Source: Litoreibacter halocynthiae
Lineage (GTDB): Bacteria; Pseudomonadota; Alphaproteobacteria; Rhodobacterales; Rhodobacteraceae
Length of the DNA: 64,000 nt
Assembly (NCBI RefSeq): GCF_004365635.1
Contig: NZ_SOBH01000001.1
Location: 1,364,001-1,428,000 of the forward strand
Direction: 5' to 3'
Shown here one piece after another: positions 51,102 to 61,123 of this stretch. The notes beneath the pieces were generated by a model. The model worked only from the letters and a program-made list of their open reading frames with translations. It did not search any database and had not been told where the DNA came from. The translations under genes were made by a program, and so were the position numbers. The stretch's first letter is position 1. Each line of letters opens with the position of its first letter.

Positions 51102-52133
51102 ATGGACGTAATCATTCTTCAATTATTGAACGGTTTGGACAAAGGCTCCGCTTATGCGTTGATTGCCTTGGGCCTGACCCTGATTTTCGGCACGCTCGGC
51201 GTGGTGAACTTTGCCCACGGGGCGTTGTTCATGCTGGGTGCCTTCTGCGCGGTGACGCTGCAAAAAATCCTGTCGCTGTCCTTCGAGACGATCGACCCGA
51301 CCAAGACCGACTTTCTTGGCAATCCCGCAAAGATCAAAACACCTTATATCGAAAGCTGGTTCGGCCCGGAGCTTGGAAGCTCGATCATCGACTGGTCTGT
51401 GCCGCTCGCTATTCTGTTTGCCATCCCGATCATGATCGGTGTCGGCTACATTATGGAACGCGGCCTGATCAAGCACTTCTACAAGCGTCCGCATGCGGAC
51501 CAGATCCTTGTGACCTTCGGCCTTGCCATCGTCATTCAAGAGGTCATCAAGCAATTCTACGGCGCGAACCCGATCCCGACCCCTGCCCCTGACGCGTTCA
51601 GAGGCTCGTTTGATTTCGGCACGCTGCTGGGGTTTGATCCGAATGTGGTCATCTACCCCTACTGGCGCTTGGTCTACTTCTTCTTCGCCGCCCTGATTAT
51701 CGCTGCCGTCTTCGGCTTCCTGCAATTCACCACCTTCGGCATGGTCGTCCGCGCCGGTATGGCAGACCGCGAAACCGTGGGCTTGCTGGGCATCAATATC
51801 GACCGCCGCTTCACCATCATGTTCGGGATAGCGGCCGCGGTGGCGGGGCTGGCGGGGGTCATGTACGCCCCCATCAACTCGCCCAATTACCATATGGGCA
51901 TGGACTTCCTTGTCCTGAGCTTCGTGGTGGTCGTCGTCGGCGGCATGGGTTCACTGCCCGGAGCCGTGCTCGCAGGGTTCCTGCTGGGTATCCTCGAAAG
52001 CTTCTCGTCGATGAACGAAATCAAGCAGATCCTGCCGGGTATCGACCAAATCATCATCTATCTCGTTGCAATTATCATTCTGCTGGTACGTCCCCGTGGC
52101 CTTATGGGTCGCAAGGGCGTGATGGAGGACTAA
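51102..52133 (+). CDS. HAAT ABC transporter permease (LivH type)
   Basis: 343 aa inner-membrane permease. Begins [48 protein letters not shown], the LivH signature. Later segments include [42 protein letters not shown] (coupling loop contacting the ATPase) and [21 protein letters not shown]. An unusually long insert (about residues 62-95, [16 protein letters not shown] region) lies after the second helix. Four bases before the next permease gene. Confidence 0.92.
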   Translation: MDVIILQLLNGLDKGSAYALIALGLTLIFGTLGVVNFAHGALFMLGAFCAVTLQKILSLSFETIDPTKTDFLGNPAKIKTPYIESWFGPELGSSIIDWSVPLAILFAIPIMIGVGYIMERGLIKHFYKRPHADQILVTFGLAIVIQEVIKQFYGANPIPTPAPDAFRGSFDFGTLLGFDPNVVIYPYWRLVYFFFAALIIAAVFGFLQFTTFGMVVRAGMADRETVGLLGINIDRRFTIMFGIAAAVAGLAGVMYAPINSPNYHMGMDFLVLSFVVVVVGGMGSLPGAVLAGFLLGILESFSSMNEIKQILPGIDQIIIYLVAIIILLVRPRGLMGRKGVMED

Positions 52134-52137
52134 GACA

Positions 52138-53331
52138 ATGCTAGGTCTCGAAAAGAAAGACACCTCCCTGCTCATCATCGTTGCCATTCTGACGATGTGT
52201 GCTCCCTTCATCCTGAACCCGTTCCCTGCGGACTCGGCGATGGCGCAGTTCAACGCGGGCTATCCCGACCTGATGCAGCGCTTCGTGATCTTTGGCATCT
52301 TCGCCATCGGGTTCAACATCCTGTTCGGGCTGACCGGATACCTCAGCTTCGGCCACGCGGCCTTCCTTGGCATAGGCTCCTACTCCGCCGTGTGGATGTT
52401 CAAGCTGCTGGGCTATAACATCCTGCCTGGCATCTTTCTGTCGGTCATCACATCGGGCCTGTTCGCCTTGCTGATCGGCTATATCTCGCTGCGGCGGTCG
52501 GGCATCTACTTCTCGATCCTGACGCTGGCCTTCGCGCAGATGTCGTTTGCACTCGCCTACTCGGTGCTGACACCGCTGACCAATGGCGAGACAGGCTTGC
52601 AAGTCTACAACTCCGATCCGCAATATTTCCACTCCGACGCGATGCCAAATATCCCGCATCTGTTCGGGCAGGAAATGCAGTCTACCTACACGCTGGACGC
52701 GGGCGCGTGGAGCTTTGACTTCAACACCGGCTACTACCTGTGCGCGCTGATCATGCTGGGGATGTTCTACCTCGCCATCCGCATCTTCCGCTCGCCGTTC
52801 GGGTTGATGCTGAAGGCTATCAAAACCAACCAGACGCGCTTGAACTACACCGGTCTGAACCCGCGCCCCTACACGCTGGCGGCCTTCGTAATCTCCGGCA
52901 TGTATGCCGGTCTTGCAGGTGGTCTGATGGCCTCCATGGATCCGCTGGCCGGTGCCGAGCGGATGCAATGGACCGCGTCTGGCGAGGTTGTTTTGATGAC
53001 CATCCTTGGAGGTGCAGGCACCTTGATCGGCCCCGTCCTTGGTGCCGGTTTCATCAAGTATTTCGAGAACATCTTCTCGAAGATCAACGACACCGTGCTG
53101 CACCAGTGGTTTGCCTTCCTGCCCGACGGCATCGAGGACTTCCTGATCGCCATCGTCCACCCATTTGTGGGCAAAGGCTGGCACCTGACGCTGGGTCTGA
53201 TGTTCATGGCTATAGTGATCTTCCTGCCCGGTGGGTTGGTTGAAGGCGGCCAGAAAATTGCCCGCAAAATCCGTGGCAAGAAGGCGGAAGACGACGCCCC
53301 TGCCGCCTCTGACACCACCCCTGCTGAATAA
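52138..53331 (+). CDS. HAAT ABC transporter permease (LivM type)
   Basis: 397 aa. LivM features: [102 protein letters not shown] and [25 protein letters not shown]. The periplasmic loop around residues 148-190 ([27 protein letters not shown]) is long. Acidic and basic charged tail at the C-terminus. Forms the channel with the LivH-type partner. Confidence 0.92.
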   Translation: MLGLEKKDTSLLIIVAILTMCAPFILNPFPADSAMAQFNAGYPDLMQRFVIFGIFAIGFNILFGLTGYLSFGHAAFLGIGSYSAVWMFKLLGYNILPGIFLSVITSGLFALLIGYISLRRSGIYFSILTLAFAQMSFALAYSVLTPLTNGETGLQVYNSDPQYFHSDAMPNIPHLFGQEMQSTYTLDAGAWSFDFNTGYYLCALIMLGMFYLAIRIFRSPFGLMLKAIKTNQTRLNYTGLNPRPYTLAAFVISGMYAGLAGGLMASMDPLAGAERMQWTASGEVVLMTILGGAGTLIGPVLGAGFIKYFENIFSKINDTVLHQWFAFLPDGIEDFLIAIVHPFVGKGWHLTLGLMFMAIVIFLPGGLVEGGQKIARKIRGKKAEDDAPAASDTTPAE

Positions 53332-53343
53332 GGAGCGAATGAC

Positions 53344-54102
53344 ATGGGAATCCTAGAGATCAAAAATGTCGGCAAACGCTTCGGCGGGTTGCAAGCACTA
53401 TCCGATGTAAACCTGAGTGTGGCGGAAAACACCGTCCACGCCATCATCGGCCCCAACGGGGCGGGTAAATCCACGCTGCTGAACTGCCTTGTGGGCAAAC
53501 TGATCCCTGACACGGGGTCGGTGACCTTCCAAGGCCAATCCCTGCTGGGCCGCAAGCCGCATGAAATCAACCAGATGGGGGTTTCCCGCGTGTTCCAGAC
53601 ACCGGAAATCTTCGCAGAGCTGACGGTGTTCGAGAATGTCATGATCCCCTGCTTCGCGGCACGGGACGGGTCGTTCAAGCTGAATGCCCTAAACGCCGTT
53701 CGTGGGCAAAACGACATCAAGGAAACGGCTGAGGCCATCCTTGAAGACGTCAAAATGCTCGACAAGCGTCACATGACGGCCTCCAGCATGTCGCGCGGTG
53801 ACAAACGTCGCTTGGAAATGGCCATGTGCCTTGTCCAAGAACCCAAGCTGCTGCTGCTCGACGAGCCGACCGCAGGCATGGCGCGCGCCGACACCAACAA
53901 CACGATCGACCTGCTGAAAGAGATCAAGGAAAAGCGCGACATCACCATGGCGATCATCGAACACGACATGCATGTTGTGTTCTCGTTGGCCGAGCGGATC
54001 ACCGTGCTTGCCCAAGGCACGCCGCTGGTTGAAGAAACCCCTGAAAACATCAAAGGCCATCCCAAGGTGCGCGAAGCGTATCTGGGTGAAGCCCAAGTCT
54101 GA
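53344..54102 (+). CDS. HAAT ABC transporter ATP-binding protein (LivG type)
   Basis: 252 aa. Walker A GPNGAGKST (about 38-46), Q-loop MGVSRVFQTPEIF, a signature loop that reads MSRGDKRRLEMAMCL in place of LSGGQ, Walker B LLLLDEPTAGMA and switch His in IEHDMHVVF. The degenerate signature is unusual but the other catalytic motifs are intact. Preceded by AAGGAG; 12 bases before livF. Confidence 0.93.
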   Translation: MGILEIKNVGKRFGGLQALSDVNLSVAENTVHAIIGPNGAGKSTLLNCLVGKLIPDTGSVTFQGQSLLGRKPHEINQMGVSRVFQTPEIFAELTVFENVMIPCFAARDGSFKLNALNAVRGQNDIKETAEAILEDVKMLDKRHMTASSMSRGDKRRLEMAMCLVQEPKLLLLDEPTAGMARADTNNTIDLLKEIKEKRDITMAIIEHDMHVVFSLAERITVLAQGTPLVEETPENIKGHPKVREAYLGEAQV

Positions 54103-54113
54103 GGATTGGCCCC

Positions 54114-54869
54114 ATGAATGTAAAACCCGACTTCAACAAGAACGCCAACAACGCAGCGACCGCCCCTGCCTTCCTCTCCGTCTGGGAGATCGAAGCCTAT
54201 TACGGCGAAAGCTACATCGTGCAAGGTGTCAGCTTCAACGTCCACGAGGGCGAGATCCTCGCCCTGCTGGGCCGCAACGGGGCAGGCAAAACCTCGACCC
54301 TGCGCACCATCGCACGCTTGGGTGATCCGCAACTGCAACATGGCGAAATCTGGCTGGACCACAAACCGCTGCACAGCATGCAATCCTATGAGGCAGCGGC
54401 GGCGGGCATCGCTTTGGTGCCGGAAGATCGCCGCATCATTGCCGGTCTGACCGTTGAGGAAAACCTGCAACTGGCACAAATCGCCCCGCCGATTGGCTGG
54501 TCGCTGGAGCGTGTCTATGAGCTGTTCCCGCGCCTCGGCGAGCGCCGCAAGCAGGAGGGCGTGACCCTGTCGGGCGGCGAGCAACAGATGCTGGCCATCG
54601 CGCGGGCCTTGTGCCGCGACATCAAAGTTCTGCTGCTGGACGAGCCTTATGAGGGCCTTGCCCCCGTCATCGTGCAGGAGATCGCCAAGACGCTGCAAAT
54701 CATCCGTGATCAAGGCATCACCACGATCATCGTGGAGCAAAACGCCGTGGCTGCACTGAAGCTGGCGGACCGCGCGGTGATCCTTGATACCGGTTCGGTG
54801 GTTTTCGACGGTTCTGCCGAAGAGGTGCTGGAGAATGACGCGCTGCGGGCGGAATATCTGGCGATCTAA
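54114..54869 (+). CDS. HAAT ABC transporter ATP-binding protein (LivF type)
   Basis: 251 aa. Walker A GRNGAGKTS (about 54-62), Q-loop region LVPEDRRIIAGLTVEENL, signature LSGGEQQMLAIARAL, Walker B VLLLDEPYEGLAP and switch region IVEQNAVAAL (Gln in place of His). LivF proteins begin near the ATPase core; here about 20 extra residues precede it (MNVKPDFNKNANNAATAPAF). Last gene of the operon; terminator follows. Confidence 0.94.
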   Translation: MNVKPDFNKNANNAATAPAFLSVWEIEAYYGESYIVQGVSFNVHEGEILALLGRNGAGKTSTLRTIARLGDPQLQHGEIWLDHKPLHSMQSYEAAAAGIALVPEDRRIIAGLTVEENLQLAQIAPPIGWSLERVYELFPRLGERRKQEGVTLSGGEQQMLAIARALCRDIKVLLLDEPYEGLAPVIVQEIAKTLQIIRDQGITTIIVEQNAVAALKLADRAVILDTGSVVFDGSAEEVLENDALRAEYLAI

Positions 54870-54891
54870 GCCCGCTTGACGCACAGAATTT

Positions 54892-54923
54892 AAGGCGCAG
54901 TTTACTCGAACTGCGCCTTTTTT
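54892..54923 (+). terminator. Rho-independent terminator of the ABC transporter operon
   Basis: 11-bp perfect stem AAGGCGCAGTT/AACTGCGCCTT, six-base loop, then TTTT. Lies 22 bases after the last stop codon. Confidence 0.93.
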
Positions 54924-55004
54924 CGTGCGCATCGTTAACGTGTCATTAGGGCGTGCAGCGCACGGTCGTCTGCGGGTGGGCTCCTCTTTTGGAAGGGCAT
55001 AGCG

Positions 55005-55319
55005 ATGATGCTACTTTCTCAACATTTGGCCGGCTTGATGCCGTTCACAACGAAACACCTGCCCGTCAGGGAACAGCCCGCAGAAAGCCCCTTTATTGGG
55101 CCGCCCGCACCGCAGTCACAAACACGACCCGTCACGCCTGTTGCACCGTCCGGTGCGGCACAATTCACGCCCGACCAGCATCCGCGCGGCCCGTTAAGGG
55201 ACCGTGAACAGCACGAGTTGCAAAGCTTGCTGCGCAACATGCAAGGAATCGAGCCGCCTCAACCAAAGGGCGAGCGGGTCGATCTGTTGGTCCCGCGACC
55301 GTCCTCCCTTGATCCCTAA
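55005..55319 (+). CDS. Hypothetical small proline-rich protein
   Basis: 104 aa, MMLLSQHLAGLMPFTTKHLP then a Pro/Gln-rich stretch and a charged end (GERVDLLVPRPSSLDP). The ATG codons follow GGAAGGG at suitable spacing. No family recognised and no signal peptide; the composition is low in hydrophobic residues and suggests disorder. It sits alone between the transporter terminator and accB. An overlapping frame at 54953-55207 has no better support. Confidence 0.4.
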   Translation: MMLLSQHLAGLMPFTTKHLPVREQPAESPFIGPPAPQSQTRPVTPVAPSGAAQFTPDQHPRGPLRDREQHELQSLLRNMQGIEPPQPKGERVDLLVPRPSSLDP

Positions 55320-55453
55320 CTGCATATGCTGGCATGAATTCATCGCTTTTCACCTAAACCGCCTTGGCCTATAAGCATTCAAGTCAATTTAAAGCCGCAT
55401 TACCGGACAATCACCGGCAAGTAAGAACGGCACACGGGTCGAGGACTAGATAA

Positions 55454-55954
55454 ATGGCAAAGAACTCCCATGACGGCGACGTCGCATTTGTGAAGGCGCT
55501 GGCCGAGGTTTTGAAAAGCAACGACCTCACCGAACTTGAGGTGAAGCGCGAATATGGCGAAGACGACAGCCTGAACGTGCGCGTCTCCAAGCAGGTGAAT
55601 GTGGTGCAACAATCGGTTGCCGCCGCCCCTGTCGCCGCTGCCGTACCCGCCGCTGCCGCCGCAGCGCCGGCCGCTGCTGCACCCGCCGCATCCGGCGACG
55701 ACGACGATCCTGCACAGCACCCCGGTGCCGTGACCTCGCCCATGGTGGGCACCTGCTACCTTCAAGCCGAACCCGGCACACCCCCATTCGCAGCCGTCGG
55801 CGACAAGGTCACAGAAGGTCAGACCGTGATGATCATCGAAGCGATGAAAACCATGAATCACATCCCTGCCCCGAAATCCGGCACCGTAAAACGCGTGCTG
55901 GTCGAGGATGGCACACCGGTGGAATTCGGCGCGCCGCTGATGATCGTGGAGTAA
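55454..55954 (+). CDS. accB: Acetyl-CoA carboxylase biotin carboxyl carrier protein
   Basis: 166 aa. Biotin is attached at Lys132 in IIEAMKTMNHI. An N-terminal helical part (VAFVKALAEVLKSNDLTELEVKREYG) and an Ala/Pro hinge (AAAPVAAAVPAAAAA) precede the biotinyl domain. Carries carboxybiotin between biotin carboxylase and transferase in malonyl-CoA formation. Six bases before accC. The other two subunits (accA, accD) are not in the window. Confidence 0.97.
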   Translation: MAKNSHDGDVAFVKALAEVLKSNDLTELEVKREYGEDDSLNVRVSKQVNVVQQSVAAAPVAAAVPAAAAAAPAAAAPAASGDDDDPAQHPGAVTSPMVGTCYLQAEPGTPPFAAVGDKVTEGQTVMIIEAMKTMNHIPAPKSGTVKRVLVEDGTPVEFGAPLMIVE

Positions 55955-55960
55955 TCCTCC

Positions 55961-57304
55961 ATGTTTAAAAAAATCCTTATCGCGAACCGGGGCGAGATCG
56001 CCCTGCGTGTCATTCGCGCCGCCCGCGAAATGGGCATCCAGTCCGTTGCCGTGCATTCGACCGCCGACAGTGACGCGATGCATGTGCGTATGGCGGACGA
56101 GGCCATCTGCATCGGCCCGCCCTCCAGCACCGAAAGCTATCTGTCGATCCCCGCCATCATCTCGGCCTGCGAAATCACCGGCGCGGAAGCGATCCACCCG
56201 GGATATGGGTTCCTGTCGGAAAACGCGGGTTTCGTGCAGATCGTCGAAGATCACGGATTGAAATTCATCGGCCCGACCGCCGAGCATATCCGCGTCATGG
56301 GTGACAAAATCACCGCCATCGAAACCATGAAGAAGCTGGGTGTGCCATGCGTCCCCGGCTCTGGTGGTGGAGTGGGCTCACTGGAAGATGCGTACCGTAT
56401 CGGGGATGAAATCGGCTATCCGGTCATCATCAAAGCCACCGCTGGTGGCGGCGGCAAGGGGATGAAAGTCGCCGCCAATAAGGGCGAGATGAAAAGCGCC
56501 TTCCAGACCGCGCGTGCCGAGGGTAAATCCAACTTCGGCAATGACGAAGTCTATATCGAGAAATACCTGACCACACCGCGCCACATCGAAATTCAAGTGT
56601 TCGGCGACGGCAAAGGCCGTGCGGTGCATTTGGGCGAGCGCGATTGCTCGCTGCAACGCCGCCACCAAAAGGTGTTCGAGGAGGCCCCCGGCCCCGCAAT
56701 CGACGCGGAAACCCGCGCGCGGATCGGTAAAATTTGTGCCGACGCCGTGGCCAATATCGACTACGCAGGCGCGGGCACAATCGAGTTTCTGTATGAGAAC
56801 GGCGAGTTTTATTTCATCGAAATGAACACCCGCCTACAGGTCGAACACCCCGTGACCGAAGCCGTGTTCGGCGTCGATCTGGTGCGCGAGCAAATCAACG
56901 TGGCCGCTGGCCTGCCGATGTCCTTCCAGCAGGAAGACCTTGTTGTAAACGGCCATGCCATTGAAGTCCGCATTAATGCTGAAAAGCTGCCAAATTTCAG
57001 CCCCTGCCCCGGAAAAATAACGCAATATCATGCCCCTGGCGGGCTTGGCGTGCGGATGGACTCGGCGCTGTATGACGGCTATTCGATCCCGCCTTACTAT
57101 GACAGCCTGATCGGCAAGCTAATTGTTCACGCCCCCGACCGCCCCGCCGCTTTGGCGCGATTGCACCGCGCGTTGGGTGAATTGATCGTGGATGGCATCG
57201 ACACCACGACCCCGTTGTTCCATGCGCTGTTGGCAGAAGACGCCGTGCAAACAGGTGAATACAACATTCACTGGCTGGAGCATTGGCTTGAGGAAAACGT
57301 CTAA
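55961..57304 (+). CDS. accC: Acetyl-CoA carboxylase, biotin carboxylase subunit
   Basis: 447 aa ATP-grasp enzyme. [25 protein letters not shown], the ATP-binding Gly loop [31 protein letters not shown], and the catalytic [14 protein letters not shown]. Length matches the family. Carboxylates biotin on AccB. Downstream gene aat follows after 40 bases, in the order usual for alphaproteobacteria. Confidence 0.98.
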   Translation: MFKKILIANRGEIALRVIRAAREMGIQSVAVHSTADSDAMHVRMADEAICIGPPSSTESYLSIPAIISACEITGAEAIHPGYGFLSENAGFVQIVEDHGLKFIGPTAEHIRVMGDKITAIETMKKLGVPCVPGSGGGVGSLEDAYRIGDEIGYPVIIKATAGGGGKGMKVAANKGEMKSAFQTARAEGKSNFGNDEVYIEKYLTTPRHIEIQVFGDGKGRAVHLGERDCSLQRRHQKVFEEAPGPAIDAETRARIGKICADAVANIDYAGAGTIEFLYENGEFYFIEMNTRLQVEHPVTEAVFGVDLVREQINVAAGLPMSFQQEDLVVNGHAIEVRINAEKLPNFSPCPGKITQYHAPGGLGVRMDSALYDGYSIPPYYDSLIGKLIVHAPDRPAALARLHRALGELIVDGIDTTTPLFHALLAEDAVQTGEYNIHWLEHWLEENV

Positions 57305-57344
57305 GTGAGTTGCGCGCATAGCGCAGCCCTGCTTTCCTGCCGTC

Positions 57345-57983
57345 ATGGCCAAAGATGAACGCCCTATTGAGCTGACACCCGAATTGATCCTGAGCGCTTA
57401 TGCGCAAGGGATTTTTCCGATGGCGGAAAGCCGCGAGGAGGATGAGCTGTTCTGGCTCGATCCGGAGTTTCGCGGCGTCTTGCCGCTTAACGGCTTCCAC
57501 ATCTCGCGTTCGCTTCGCAAAACGATCCTTCGCGAACCATTTCAGATCAAGATCGACACTGATTTCGCGGGCGTTATCGAGGGCTGCGCGGATCGCCCAG
57601 AGACCTGGATCAACGCCCCGATTTTCAGCATATACATGGATTTATTTCATGCCGGGCATGCCCATTCTGTCGAGGTGTGGGACGGTAAAGAGCTGGTCGG
57701 CGGCGTCTATGGTGTGACGTTGAATGGCGCCTTCTTCGGTGAATCCATGTTCTCGCGCCGCCGCGATGCGTCTAAAATCGCGCTGGCTTATCTGGTGTCA
57801 CGGTTGAATGCGGGTGGCTTCAAGCTTCTCGACACCCAATTTCTGACTCCGCATCTGGAATCCCTCGGGGGTGTCGAAATCCCGCGTGCTAGTTACCGCC
57901 GAGCCCTTCGGGACGCATTATCGGAAAAGGCGAACTTTCTCCGGCAACCACTGACGGTGTCCGGTCATCAAGTTTGCACCTGA
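57345..57983 (+). CDS. aat: Leucyl/phenylalanyl-tRNA--protein transferase
   Basis: 212 aa. Adds Leu or Phe to proteins with N-terminal Arg or Lys, marking them for ClpAP (N-end rule). Signature ELILSAYAQGIFPMAE, FWLDPEFRGVLPL, the AETWI-like PETWINAPIFSIYMDLFHAGHAHSVEVWDG and GGVYGVTLNGAFFGESMFSRRRDASKIALAYLV. The last 95 bases overlap the end of the convergent DUF2155 gene. Confidence 0.96.
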   Translation: MAKDERPIELTPELILSAYAQGIFPMAESREEDELFWLDPEFRGVLPLNGFHISRSLRKTILREPFQIKIDTDFAGVIEGCADRPETWINAPIFSIYMDLFHAGHAHSVEVWDGKELVGGVYGVTLNGAFFGESMFSRRRDASKIALAYLVSRLNAGGFKLLDTQFLTPHLESLGGVEIPRASYRRALRDALSEKANFLRQPLTVSGHQVCT

Positions 57984-58389
57984 TCGCCCAGACGTCGTAG
58001 CGCGGGTGATCCATCGCGTTCAGCGCAGGGCTGGACGCGATCATCCACCCCTCAAACGCGGATTTGTTGGTATTGGTATCAATCACCGACAGGCTCACGA
58101 AGGCATCCCCGCTTGGGTTTCCTTTGGGATAGCGGCAGTCCTTCATCGTAATCGTCAATGGGCCGAACTGCGTCGCCTCGCCTGCGGTCAAGATGATGTC
58201 TTCGCTGGCACCTGCAAGCTTGTCCAATCCACGCATCACCGCCTGCGCCGCACTGGAGGCCGCTGGCCGCATTTTGCTCTCGGCGACGGGCGCATTCCCA
58301 AGCCGGATAACAGTGTCGTCGCCTTCAATGGTCGTTTGAGCCACCGCAGGCAGAGCCAGCAGCACTAATCCGGCAGTAAGGCGTTTCAT
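57889..58389 (-). CDS. DUF2155-family exported protein
   Basis: 166 aa with a signal peptide (MKRLTAGLVLLALPAVA, cleavage near 18). DUF2155 core: LDKLAGASEDIILTAGEATQFGPLTITMKDCRYPKGNPSGDAFVSLSVIDTNTNKSAFEGWMIASSPALNAMDHPRYDVWAIRC. It has two cysteines likely to form a disulfide. Family members usually end near YDVW-x-x-x-C; this one runs about 28 residues further, into the antisense of aat. Start overlaps mlaD stop (ATGA). Function unknown, linked to envelope and complex I gene order. Confidence 0.88.
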   Translation of the reverse strand: MKRLTAGLVLLALPAVAQTTIEGDDTVIRLGNAPVAESKMRPAASSAAQAVMRGLDKLAGASEDIILTAGEATQFGPLTITMKDCRYPKGNPSGDAFVSLSVIDTNTNKSAFEGWMIASSPALNAMDHPRYDVWAIRCKLDDRTPSVVAGESSPFPIMRPEGLGGN

Positions 58390-58835
58390 TCGTCGCCGTT
58401 CCCGGCCACGAACTTCATCAACAGTGTAATGAGGGATACAGAGCTTTGCGTGTCTTCAATCTCGCCACCCGGTTCCAGATTGAACGGGGAGCCACCTGGA
58501 ATAACCTCGACGAAATTGCCGCCCAACAGTCCCTCGGAGCTGATCGCGATGGCGCTGTCGTCAGGAACTTCGATGCCGTTCTTCATAGTGAAAGTCGCGT
58601 CAGCACGGAAGGTTTCGGGGTTCAAGTCCAGTGCGGTAACGGTGCCCACTTTGACCCCCGCCATACGCACATCTGTGCCGATTTTCACCCCTTCAGCCGA
58701 TCGGAAGCTGGCCGCAAGCGGGTAAGCATCCCCGCCGGTTGCAAAGGAGGTGGCGCCGGTCGCGAAGATAAAAAATCCGATGGCCACGGCCAGAACGCCC
58801 GTGCCGACAATTACTTCTGTTGTGTTTTCAGACAT
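58386..58835 (-). CDS. mlaD: Outer membrane lipid asymmetry protein (MCE domain)
   Basis: 149 aa. One N-terminal membrane helix (VIVGTGVLAVAIGFFIFATG) and an MCE domain (YPLAASFRSAEGVKIGTDVRMAGVKVGTVTALDLNPETFRADATF, SSEGLLGGNFVEVIPGG). Periplasmic lipid-binding subunit of the Mla phospholipid transport system. The partner genes mlaE/F are not adjacent. Forms an operon with DUF2155 downstream (ATGA overlap). Confidence 0.93.
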   Translation of the reverse strand: MSENTTEVIVGTGVLAVAIGFFIFATGATSFATGGDAYPLAASFRSAEGVKIGTDVRMAGVKVGTVTALDLNPETFRADATFTMKNGIEVPDDSAIAISSEGLLGGNFVEVIPGGSPFNLEPGGEIEDTQSSVSLITLLMKFVAGNGDE

Positions 58836-58859
58836 CTGCGCCCCCGCAAGCTTTGGCCG

Positions 58860-59243
58860 CTATTCCGGCGACCACGCCTCGTAGTCCTGCCGTGACTTCG
58901 GTTTCGCCTGCCGCAAGGATCCCTGAGGCGCATAGGCCATCGCAGTTCCCGTCAGATTCGGCAGGTGCGGCTTTTGCCATGATTTGTGCGCAATCGGTGC
59001 CTTGGTGGGCGGCTCGTCCCACGTGTGGTGCAGCCAGCCATGCCAATCAGGGTTCACGCGAGACGCCTCGGCCTCTCCGTTGAAGATCACCCAGCGGCGT
59101 TTGCCGTTAGAGGTTTGATAATAGATGTTTCCACCTTCGTCCTCACCGACTTTCTCGCCTTTGCGCCATGTGAACAGCTGTGTGTTCAACGTCTGGCTGT
59201 CCCACCAAGTGACCGCGCGAAAAAGTGTGTTGAGAATGCCCAT
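58860..59243 (-). CDS. NADH:ubiquinone oxidoreductase accessory subunit, NDUFA12 family
   Basis: 127 aa from [79 protein letters not shown], the full NDUFA12 (B17.2) signature, a complex I accessory subunit kept in alphaproteobacteria and mitochondria. ATG at 59243 chosen over an upstream in-frame start at 59345 for conservation. Upstream of mlaD, as expected. Confidence 0.96.
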   Translation of the reverse strand: MGILNTLFRAVTWWDSQTLNTQLFTWRKGEKVGEDEGGNIYYQTSNGKRRWVIFNGEAEASRVNPDWHGWLHHTWDEPPTKAPIAHKSWQKPHLPNLTGTAMAYAPQGSLRQAKPKSRQDYEAWSPE

Positions 59244-59313
59244 ACCGGCCTCCAAAATTCGTCTCGCATTATATGGACCATCGCCGCGCCACAGTCCAGT
59301 GCACAGCGACCCG

Positions 59314-59703
59314 CTAACGCGCGGGTTTATACGCGGTGACTTCAATCTCGATGCGGTATTTCGGGTCGATCAACCCGCATTCAATCATCGTGGCCGCGGG
59401 CGGATTGTCACCGAATGTCGCACTTAGAACGGGCCAGCAGGCTTCGAACTCGTCGGCCGCCGGCAGCATGTAAGTTACGCGCACGACGTCGGAAAAATCG
59501 GCCCCAGCTTCGTTCAAAGCGCGTTCGATAATTGCCAACGCGGATACACATTGCGCCGCCGCCCCTGCGGGCGGCTCGCCGGTTTCGGGTAGTGGAGCGG
59601 CGACTGTGCCCGCAACATGGACCCAGTCGCCAGCAACAACTGCGCGGCAATAGCCGACCTTGGCCTCAAACGCGCCGCCTGACGAAATCCGGCGGATCGT
59701 CAT
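59314..59703 (-). CDS. RidA/YjgF-family protein
   Basis: 129 aa. Imine deaminase-type fold: [98 protein letters not shown]. The arginine that binds the substrate carboxylate in true RidA (motif RxxxxV) is expected near the end; here the segment is YRIEIEV, so it may belong to another Rid subgroup. The stop codon of clpX overlaps its start region. Confidence 0.87.
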   Translation of the reverse strand: MTIRRISSGGAFEAKVGYCRAVVAGDWVHVAGTVAAPLPETGEPPAGAAAQCVSALAIIERALNEAGADFSDVVRVTYMLPAADEFEACWPVLSATFGDNPPAATMIECGLIDPKYRIEIEVTAYKPAR

Positions 59704-60968
59704 TAGCCAGCTTCAGCCTCGGCCTTTTCTTTGGCCTCGCCGTAAATGATCAGTGGTTTTGCGGTGCGACCGACAGCGTCTTCGTTGACCAGCACTTCGT
59801 CGACATTGTCCAACGCAGGTAGCTCGAACATGGTGTCGAGCAGGATGTCTTCCAGAATGGACCGCAACCCGCGCGCACCTGTCTTCCGCTCGATCGCGCG
59901 CTTGGCAATGGCCACCAGCGCGTCATCGGTGAAGGTCAACTTGGCATCCTCCAGTTCGAACAGGCGCTGATATTGCTTGATCAAAGCGTTTTTCGGCTGG
60001 GTCAGGATGGTGACCAGCGACTCTTCGTCGAGATCTTCCAAAGTGGCAATTACCGGCAAACGACCGACGAATTCCGGGATCAGGCCGAATTTCAGCAGAT
60101 CTTCCGGCTCCAACTCTTTGAACAGGTCGCCGACGCCTTTTTCGTTTTCCTCGCGCACATCCGCACCAAAGCCCATAGCCGAACCCTTGCCGCGCTGCGC
60201 GATGATCTTGTCGAGGCCCGCGAACGCGCCGCCACAGATGAAAAGGATGTTGGTGGTGTCCACTTGCAGGAATTCCTGCTGCGGATGCTTGCGCCCGCCT
60301 TGCGGTGGCACGGAGGCGACGGTGCCTTCCATGATTTTCAGCAAGGCCTGTTGCACGCCCTCGCCCGACACATCGCGGGTGATCGAGGGGTTGTCGGACT
60401 TGCGGGTAATTTTATCGACCTCGTCAATATAGACGATGCCGCGTTGTGCGCGCTCGACATTGTATTCGGACGATTGAAGCAGCTTGAGGATGATGTTCTC
60501 GACATCTTCGCCGACATACCCGGCCTCGGTCAGGGTCGTGGCATCTGCCATGGTAAACGGCACATCAAGGATACGGGCCAGCGTTTGGGCGAGCAGCGTT
60601 TTACCGCAGCCTGTCGGGCCAATCAGCATGATGTTGGATTTCGCCAGTTCGATATCACCGGATTTACCGACGTGATTGAGGCGCTTGTAGTGGTTGTGAA
60701 CAGCTACCGACAACACGCGCTTGGCGTGGCCCTGCCCGATCACATAATCATCCAGAACTTCGCAAATTTCCTGCGGGGTCGGAACACCATCAGCAGCCTT
60801 GAGACCTGCGGTCTTGGTTTCCTCGCGGATGATGTCCATGCACAGCTCGACGCATTCATCGCAGATGAACACCGTCGGCCCTGCAATCAGCTTGCGAACT
60901 TCGTGTTGGGATTTGCCGCAGAACGAACAATAGAGGGTGTTTTTGCCGTCACCAGAGTTGTTTGCCAT
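59703..60968 (-). CDS. clpX: ATP-dependent Clp protease ATP-binding subunit
   Basis: 421 aa AAA+ unfoldase. Zinc-binding domain Cys14, Cys17, Cys36, Cys39 (CSFC, CDEC), Walker A GPTGCGKT at 117-124, pore loop GYVGED at 150-155, Walker [11 protein letters not shown], and the C-terminal sensor region [21 protein letters not shown]. Delivers substrates to ClpP; in Caulobacter relatives ClpXP degrades CtrA. It lies downstream of clpP with a 155-base gap. Confidence 0.97.
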   Translation of the reverse strand: MANNSGDGKNTLYCSFCGKSQHEVRKLIAGPTVFICDECVELCMDIIREETKTAGLKAADGVPTPQEICEVLDDYVIGQGHAKRVLSVAVHNHYKRLNHVGKSGDIELAKSNIMLIGPTGCGKTLLAQTLARILDVPFTMADATTLTEAGYVGEDVENIILKLLQSSEYNVERAQRGIVYIDEVDKITRKSDNPSITRDVSGEGVQQALLKIMEGTVASVPPQGGRKHPQQEFLQVDTTNILFICGGAFAGLDKIIAQRGKGSAMGFGADVREENEKGVGDLFKELEPEDLLKFGLIPEFVGRLPVIATLEDLDEESLVTILTQPKNALIKQYQRLFELEDAKLTFTDDALVAIAKRAIERKTGARGLRSILEDILLDTMFELPALDNVDEVLVNEDAVGRTAKPLIIYGEAKEKAEAEAG

Positions 60969-61123
60969 TGCACCACCTATTTTGTTTTGCCCGCCGCTTT
61001 GTGCTGCGTGACACTTCGTTTACGCCTGTTGCCATAAGTTAGGGCAGCATCAACGGAGGCACAACGCCAAAAACGTATTTCCTGCGCCCTGCTTTTTGCA
61101 ACAAAACAAGGCGCAGGTCTTGA

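Noticed and set aside
53769-54932. 387-codon open frame on the minus strand
   Set aside because: Antisense to both ATPase genes of the transporter and includes the operon terminator.
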